NCBI GenBank assembly: GCA_964452575.1
Contig: CAYVMN010000091.1
Coordinates: forward strand, 1-17,722
DNA length: 17,722 bases
DNA from: CAYVMN01 sp964452575
Lineage (GTDB): Bacteria > Desulfobacterota > DSM-4660 > Desulfatiglandales > Desulfatiglandaceae
Direction: 5' to 3'
Each line of letters opens with the position of its first letter. Position 1 is the first letter of the stretch. The notes beneath the pieces are model-generated. The model was not told the DNA's origin. It saw only the letters and a list, made by a program, of their open reading frames with translations, and did not search any database. Shown one piece after another: positions 13,570-17,722 of the stretch. Made by a program: the position numbers and the translations under genes.

Positions 13570-15474
13570 ATGGCCATAAAAACGATGCCAGGCCTTTTGA
13601 GGGAAAATGCACTGAGATATGGCGCTAGCAAGGTCGCCATTCGCGAAAAGGAGTTTGGGATCTGGCAGTCGGTTACCTGGAAGGAATATTATGAAAACGT
13701 GAGGGATTTTGCCCTCGGGCTCCACAAGCTGGGTTTCAAGCCAGGGGACAAGCTTTCCTATGCCGGAGACAATCGACCCGAGGGACTTTACTCTGAGCTG
13801 GCCGTGCAGTCCCTTCGCGGTGCGGTTGTGGGGATATACCCGGACAGCCACCTGGACCAGGTGGAGTATATTATTAACCATTCCGATTCTGTCTTTGTGG
13901 TCGCAGGAGATCAGGAACAGGCCGATAAGGTCCTGGAGATCAAGGAGAAATGCCCCAAGGTATTAAGGCTTATAGTGGACGATCCCAAGGGGATGAGACG
14001 CTATGACGACCCTATCTTGATGTACTTTAAAGACATTCAGGAAATGGGTCGTGAGTTGAATGAAAAGGAACCTCGCCTCTTCGAAGAGATGGTCAAAAAT
14101 GTTTCCCCGGACGACGTGGGGATGATCAATTATACCTCAGGGACAACGGGTCTCCCCAAGGGGAGCATGATTACTCAGACGAATATGTTCAGCGTTGCCA
14201 AGGCCCAGGATACCGTTGATTCCGCGGATGACACATTCGAGTATGTCTCCTTTCTTCCCCTTCCATGGATTGGAGAACAGGAATTCGGGGTCTACTGGCC
14301 CCTATACAAGGCCTTTACGGTCAATTTTCCGGAGAAGGTGGAGACGGTCCAGGAGAACATCCGAGAGATTGGCCCCCATATAATGCTGGCACCGCCGCGC
14401 ATATGGGAAAAGATGTGCTCCGAGATCCAGGTCAAGATACAGGATGCCGCCTGGATCAAGAAATTGGCCTATCGCCTCATATTGCCCGTAGGTTACAAGA
14501 TGGCCGATTTCAAGTTAAGGAAGGAGGAGCCTCCCTGGGGATGGAGGCTCCTGAACTGGATAGCCTATTTTGCCCTCTTGAGGTCCCTTAAAAACTACTT
14601 TGGCCTGACACGACTTCGCCATGTCTATACGGGCGGTGCCCCCCTTGGGCCGGAGATCTTCAACATGTTTCAGGCCCTGGGAGTGAATATCAAGCAGGCC
14701 TACGGAATGACCGAACAGACGGCCGCCTCTATCATTCACCGCACCGACGACATACGCCTTGATACCGTAGGGACTCCGATTCCGGGGATCGAATTCAGGA
14801 TCTCTGACTCCGGGGAACTCCTCTCCCGGGGTGATACGATCTTCAAGGGCTACTACAAGGATCCTGATGCCACTGCCAAGGCCCTACGGGACGGGTGGTT
14901 TTATTCAGGAGATGCGGCCCTGGTGGAGGACGATGGACATATCATCATTATAGATCGCATGTCCGATGTGATGAAGTTGACAGATGGAAGCAAATTCTCG
15001 CCCCAGCTTATTGAAAACAAGTTGAGGTTCAGCCCCTTCATAATAGACGCAGTGGTTGTGGGGCAGGAAAGACCGTTTATTTCGGCCATGGTAGCCATTG
15101 ATATGGGAAACGTGGGCAAGTGGGCAGAAAATAACCAGATTCCTTATACCACCTTTACGGACCTTTCCCAGAAAGAGGAGGTCTACGATCTGATTGGAGA
15201 AGAGGTGAAAAAGACCAATGAGTCTTTGCCAAAGGTAGCCAAGATCAAGAGATTCGTGCTCCTCTACAAGGAGCTGGATGCGGACGACGATGAATTGACC
15301 AGGACAAGAAAGGTGAGGAGGAAATTCGTGGCCGAGAGGTATAGGGACCTGATCGATGCCCTCTATGGAGACCGGGAAGAGCTGGAGGTGGAGGCGGACA
15401 TCCGCTACCAGGACGGAAAGGGGTTCAGGATGAAGACCAGGGTCAGGGTGAAACAGGTTGAGCCTTTAGGATAA
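13570..15474 (+). CDS. long-chain acyl-CoA synthetase-like AMP-dependent ligase
   Basis: A 634-residue ANL-superfamily enzyme of the long-chain acyl-CoA synthetase type, activating a carboxylate with ATP and CoA. The P-loop YTSGTTGLPKGSM is at 188-200, AYGMTEQTA near 376-384, DGWFYSGD near 441-448, and the C-terminal swivel domain ends in LTRTRKVRRKF, whose first Lys after TRTR is the expected catalytic lysine. ATG 13570 is used (GAAGGT about 9 nt upstream); a start at 13522 would add 16 basic residues with no family counterpart. It lies inside the liv operon and is only 9 nt from livG, a context I recall from HAAT clusters in Delta- and Betaproteobacteria, so it likely acts on the transported acid. 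A 10-bp inverted repeat lies within it at 14525-14552. Confidence 0.93.
   Translation: MAIKTMPGLLRENALRYGASKVAIREKEFGIWQSVTWKEYYENVRDFALGLHKLGFKPGDKLSYAGDNRPEGLYSELAVQSLRGAVVGIYPDSHLDQVEYIINHSDSVFVVAGDQEQADKVLEIKEKCPKVLRLIVDDPKGMRRYDDPILMYFKDIQEMGRELNEKEPRLFEEMVKNVSPDDVGMINYTSGTTGLPKGSMITQTNMFSVAKAQDTVDSADDTFEYVSFLPLPWIGEQEFGVYWPLYKAFTVNFPEKVETVQENIREIGPHIMLAPPRIWEKMCSEIQVKIQDAAWIKKLAYRLILPVGYKMADFKLRKEEPPWGWRLLNWIAYFALLRSLKNYFGLTRLRHVYTGGAPLGPEIFNMFQALGVNIKQAYGMTEQTAASIIHRTDDIRLDTVGTPIPGIEFRISDSGELLSRGDTIFKGYYKDPDATAKALRDGWFYSGDAALVEDDGHIIIIDRMSDVMKLTDGSKFSPQLIENKLRFSPFIIDAVVVGQERPFISAMVAIDMGNVGKWAENNQIPYTTFTDLSQKEEVYDLIGEEVKKTNESLPKVAKIKRFVLLYKELDADDDELTRTRKVRRKFVAERYRDLIDALYGDREELEVEADIRYQDGKGFRMKTRVRVKQVEPLG
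14525..14552. other. perfect inverted repeat inside the ligase gene
   Basis: AGGAGCCTCC (14525-14534) and GGAGGCTCCT (14543-14552) form a perfect 10-bp stem around an 8-nt loop, inside coding sequence for EEPPWGWRLL. It may simply reflect codon choice, or be a structure that slows ribosomes between the two halves of the N-terminal domain. Confidence 0.5.
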
Positions 15475-15483
15475 GACCGGGAA

Positions 15484-16290
15484 ATGGGAGATAAGGGAAG
15501 ATACCAGCTTCAGGTCGAAGACATACACCTGAGCTTCGGGGGCCTGAAGGCCCTTGACGGGGTCAGTGCAGGTGTAAAGAGTGGGGAGATATTTTCGATT
15601 ATCGGTCCCAACGGGGCCGGCAAGACCTGCCTGTTAAACTGCATCAATCGCTTTTATCACCCCGAGAAGGGCAGGATTACCTTCGAGGGCCGGGATATCA
15701 GCCACCTTAAGGCCCACAAGATTGCATCCCTTGGTATCGCGCGGACCTTTCAGAACGTGGAGCTCTTTGGCCACATGACGGTCCTGGACAATATCAAGCT
15801 TGGTGCACACGTGCACATGAGATCCGGTTCTTTTGCCGGAGGGATATATTACGGGAAGGCCAGAGACGAAGAAATGGCCCTTCGCGAGCACATAGAGGAA
15901 GAGATCATAGATCTCCTGGAGATCGAGCAGATAAGAAAGAAGACCGTCCATACCCTCCCCTACGGGCTCCAGAAACGGGTGGAGCTGGCGCGTGCCCTGG
16001 CCATGAGGCCCAAGATCCTGCTCCTGGATGAGCCGGCCACCGGCATGAATCTCGAAGAGACAGAGGACATCGCCCGCTTTATCCTGGACATAAACGAGGA
16101 ATGGCGTGTTACGATCATACTCATTGAGCACGACATGGGGGTTGTCATGGACATCTCCGATCGGATCTGCGTCCTGGACTTTGGCCAAAAGATCGCCGAG
16201 GGAGAACCGGAGGAGATCAGGCACAACGAACATGTTATCAGGGCCTACCTGGGTGAAGAGGACGTAACATATTCCAGGTTGGGGGCGTAA
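15484..16290 (+). CDS. livG: ABC transporter ATPase LivG
   Basis: A 268-residue cytoplasmic ATP-binding subunit of the HAAT importer. Walker A is GPNGAGKT at 41-48, followed by Cys rather than the commoner Thr; the Q-loop Gln is near 90 (ARTFQNVELF); the signature is LPYGLQKR (158-165), the degenerate form usual for LivG instead of LSGGQ; Walker B is ILLLDEP at 178-184 with ATGMN after it; the switch His is H216 (LIEHDMGVV). The C-terminal extension EEIRHNEHVIRAYLGEE is the normal LivG tail. It starts 9 nt after the ligase stop and is followed by livF after 45 nt, so ligase-livG-livF probably form one translational group. All catalytic residues are intact. Confidence 0.96.
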   Translation: MGDKGRYQLQVEDIHLSFGGLKALDGVSAGVKSGEIFSIIGPNGAGKTCLLNCINRFYHPEKGRITFEGRDISHLKAHKIASLGIARTFQNVELFGHMTVLDNIKLGAHVHMRSGSFAGGIYYGKARDEEMALREHIEEEIIDLLEIEQIRKKTVHTLPYGLQKRVELARALAMRPKILLLDEPATGMNLEETEDIARFILDINEEWRVTIILIEHDMGVVMDISDRICVLDFGQKIAEGEPEEIRHNEHVIRAYLGEEDVTYSRLGA

Positions 16291-16335
16291 ATATTGGTGG
16301 TTACCGGCTACTTGATGTCTGATTCCGGATAAGAA

Positions 16336-17139
16336 ATGGAACCATTGCTGATCGTCAACAATATCGAAGTCATATATCACAACGTCATCCTCGTCTTGAA
16401 AGGGATGTCACTCGCGGTAAACGAGGGCCAGATAGTGGCCGTCCTTGGAAACAATGGTGCCGGAAAGACAACTACCCTCAAGGCCATTTCAGGGCTGTTA
16501 AAGTCAGAGGATGGAGAGGTAACGGACGGATATATACGTTTTAAGGGGGAACGTATCGACAGGAGGTATCCTGAAGAGATCGTGCGGATGGGCATCTTTC
16601 AGGTCATGGAGGGCCGGAGGGTATTTGAGGACCTGACTGTCGAGGAGAACCTCATTGCCGGGGGCCATACAAACAAGAGCAGAAGCAAGATGAAGAAGGA
16701 TATGCAGACGGTCTACGGCTACTTTCCAAGACTCAGAGAGCGAAAGGGTGTCCTTGCCGGTTATATCAGCGGCGGCGAGCAACAGATGCTCGTTATAGGC
16801 CGTGGCCTCATGTCCACACCCAGGCTGATGCTCCTGGATGAACCCTCCATGGGGCTCTCCCCCCTCCTTGTTGCCGAGATATTTGGAATTATCCAGCGTA
16901 TCAACAGGGAGGGAGGGGTCAGCATCCTGCTGGTGGAGCAGAATGCCCGTCTAGCCCTTACCATCGCGAGCCATGGTTATGTAATGGAAAACGGCAGGAT
17001 CGTCCTGGATGACACCGTGGAAAAGCTCAGGGAGAATGCAGATGTGAAGGAGTTCTACTTGGGTCTCAGCGAGGTGGGTAAAAAGAAGAGTTACCGTGAC
17101 GTGAAGCACTACAAGAGACGAAAGAGATGGCTCACATAA
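16336..17139 (+). CDS. livF: ABC transporter ATPase LivF
   Basis: A 267-residue second ATPase of the importer. Walker A is GNNGAGKT at 38-45, the Q-loop Gln is near 89, the signature is ISGGEQQ at 144-150 and Walker B is LMLLDEP at 164-170. The switch position reads VEQN, with no His, as usual in LivF, so LivG and LivF form an asymmetric heterodimer under LivH/LivM. The C-terminus is unusually basic (KKKSYRDVKHYKRRKRWL split over residues 249-266), a tail I recall in LivF proteins from ligase-linked clusters. It is the last gene of the operon. No clear terminator directly follows; a weak one lies at 17401-17421. Confidence 0.96.
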   Translation: MEPLLIVNNIEVIYHNVILVLKGMSLAVNEGQIVAVLGNNGAGKTTTLKAISGLLKSEDGEVTDGYIRFKGERIDRRYPEEIVRMGIFQVMEGRRVFEDLTVEENLIAGGHTNKSRSKMKKDMQTVYGYFPRLRERKGVLAGYISGGEQQMLVIGRGLMSTPRLMLLDEPSMGLSPLLVAEIFGIIQRINREGGVSILLVEQNARLALTIASHGYVMENGRIVLDDTVEKLRENADVKEFYLGLSEVGKKKSYRDVKHYKRRKRWLT

Positions 17140-17282
17140 GCAAACTACCCAACCTTACTCCCTTTCGATTATCTCTTAAGGACTCATCTACCCTTCCTGG
17201 CCGCCATTCCTATATATTCAAATTCCGCAACCTTGACCCGGGTATTCAATAATTCCCCGAAATTCGGAACCAGCGAATTCTC

Positions 17283-17310
17283 TTGACTTTCCCTTTAGTT
17301 CCATTATTAT
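17283..17310 (+). promoter_or_regulatory. promoter-like sequence pointing toward the recombinase 3' end
   Basis: TTGACT (17283-17288), a 16-nt spacer and TATTAT (17305-17310, 5 of 6 consensus bases) look like a sigma-70 promoter on the plus strand. No plus-strand gene follows in the window, so any transcript would run antisense to the recombinase. In AT-rich DNA such matches arise easily. Confidence 0.28.
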
Positions 17311-17324
17311 TTTTTACGATTAAT

Positions 17325-17359
17325 CCTAAAACCTTGAGCCTTGCACCCTAAGCCTAGAG
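17325..17359 (+). repeat. 7-bp periodic array, CCTTGAG type
   Basis: Five heptamers in exact phase: CCTAAAA, CCTTGAG, CCTTGCA, CCCTAAG, CCTAGAG. Every word begins CC and the core resembles the CCTTGAA-type words at 2262-2289 and the GCCTTAA words at 8164-8212. Located in the gene-free junction. Confidence 0.6.
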
Positions 17360-17400
17360 AATTCCTCTATGTACAACCACCTCAAAATGGTCCTACCCAA

Positions 17401-17421
17401 CTCCTGACAGGAGCTATTTTT
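17401..17421 (+). terminator. weak intrinsic terminator-like hairpin
   Basis: CTCCT-GAC-AGGAG forms a 5- to 6-bp stem, followed by CTATTTTT. It is on the livF strand, 262 nt past the livF stop, and could end read-through from the transporter operon. The stem is short. The hairpin also lies inside the larger CCCAAC...GTTGGG inverted repeat (17396-17430). Confidence 0.35.
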
Positions 17422-17540
17422 CCTGTTGGGAGTAAAACTTTCGTGATAAATCTTGTCCTCGCCTCGCCATCATGCGGAATTTCCTGCTGTAATCAATGTC
17501 TAGTTCAGATAGTTGCTTGACCGGGGTGAGGACCCTGAAA

Positions 17541-17722
17541 TCAGAAATCGAGCGGGCTTTTGGCCTCTTTAATGGTCTGGCTTTTAAGGGTATGGGTATA
17601 AATCATTGTGGTTCTTACATCGCTGTGCCCAAGCAACTCCTGAATCGTACGGATGTCATAGTTCCTCTGGAGCAGATGGCTGGCAAAACTGTGGCGAAAG
17701 GTGTGGGCCGAGGCACGTTTCG
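17541..17722 (-). CDS. tyrosine recombinase, integron-integrase-like (C-terminal part, runs off the window)
   Basis: The last 59 codons of a minus-strand gene continuing past the right edge; too short to stand out as an open reading frame. Translated on the minus strand it begins KRASAHTFRHSFASHLLQ, continues NYDIRTIQELLGHSDVRTT and ends MIYTHTLKSQTIKEAKSPLDF (the final part is 21 residues counting overlap with TM). It contains the box II catalytic residues of tyrosine recombinases: HTFRH (His and Arg), LLGH (His) and the nucleophilic Tyr of MIYTH. The YDIRTIQELLGHSDV text and a SPLD ending favour the integron integrase (IntI) branch over XerC/D, but the IntI-specific insertion is not in the window, so that is tentative. 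The TGA stop is at 17541-17543. Confidence 0.85.
   Translation of the reverse strand, partial: KRASAHTFRHSFASHLLQRNYDIRTIQELLGHSDVRTTMIYTHTLKSQTIKEAKSPLDF

Larger units (their letters stand above)
17140..17540. other. 401-nt gene-free junction between livF and the recombinase
   Basis: No coding region is supported on either strand. The stretch is visibly richer in A/T than the operon before it. It holds a promoter-like TTGACT/TATTAT pair (17283-17310), a palindrome CCGAA-A-TTCGG (17257-17267), a 7-bp periodic array (17325-17359), a terminator-like hairpin (17401-17421) and two copies of CTACCCAAC (17145-17153 and 17393-17401). It marks the boundary between the transporter operon and a recombinase locus. 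Confidence 0.6.

Noticed and set aside
15634..16380. 248-codon frame antisense to livG
   Set aside because: Shadow of livG, whose ATPase motifs are all present; the antisense frame crosses the livG start of livF region without any sensible domain.

Overview
The window looks like chromosomal DNA of a Desulfobacterota (former Deltaproteobacteria) organism with roughly 50-55% GC, probably an anaerobic sulfate reducer or syntroph. This rests on gene content recognised by eye (DUF3786 protein, UMF1-type transporter, Yip1-like remnant, and a branched-chain-type ABC transporter interleaved with acyl-CoA ligase genes). No database search was possible, so the taxon is an inference.

Left part (1-2904). 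A minus-strand B12-binding-like/radical SAM protein (218-1567), with a possible terminator just beyond its 3' end, is divergent from dtd (D-aminoacyl-tRNA deacylase). A leader rich in palindromes and 7-bp periodic repeats then precedes an HD-domain hydrolase gene.

Middle part (3053-8060). A truncated Yip1-like gene and a UMF1-type MFS transporter are followed by a tight four-gene run: YdcF/DUF218 membrane protein, DUF3786 protein, WbqC-like protein and a short KamA-family radical SAM aminomutase. The first three overlap by a few bases and the fourth follows after 9 nt, so they are probably co-translated. The kamA-like gene collides tail to tail with a small coiled-coil protein gene on the other strand.

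Right part (8279-17139). A phenylacetate-CoA ligase family gene (minus) is divergent from livH-livM-livK-(long-chain acyl-CoA synthetase)-livG-livF. Together these encode a complete hydrophobic amino acid/aromatic acid type ABC importer plus two CoA ligases that could activate an imported carboxylate. A good sigma-70 promoter lies upstream of livH. Large structured intergenic regions separate livH, livM, livK and the ligase gene, while ligase, livG and livF are tightly packed. This fits a high-abundance binding protein followed by lower-level downstream genes.

The right edge (17541-17722, minus) is the C-terminus of a tyrosine recombinase, most like an integron-type integrase, beside a 401-bp gene-free stretch with inverted and direct repeats.

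The most unusual signal not explained by genes is that several intergenic regions consist of degenerate tandem words with a strict 7-bp period (2098-2127, 2255-2289, 8157-8212, 10728-10862, 17325-17359), plus a 154-bp element bounded by inverted arrays of 9-bp words (11936-12089).
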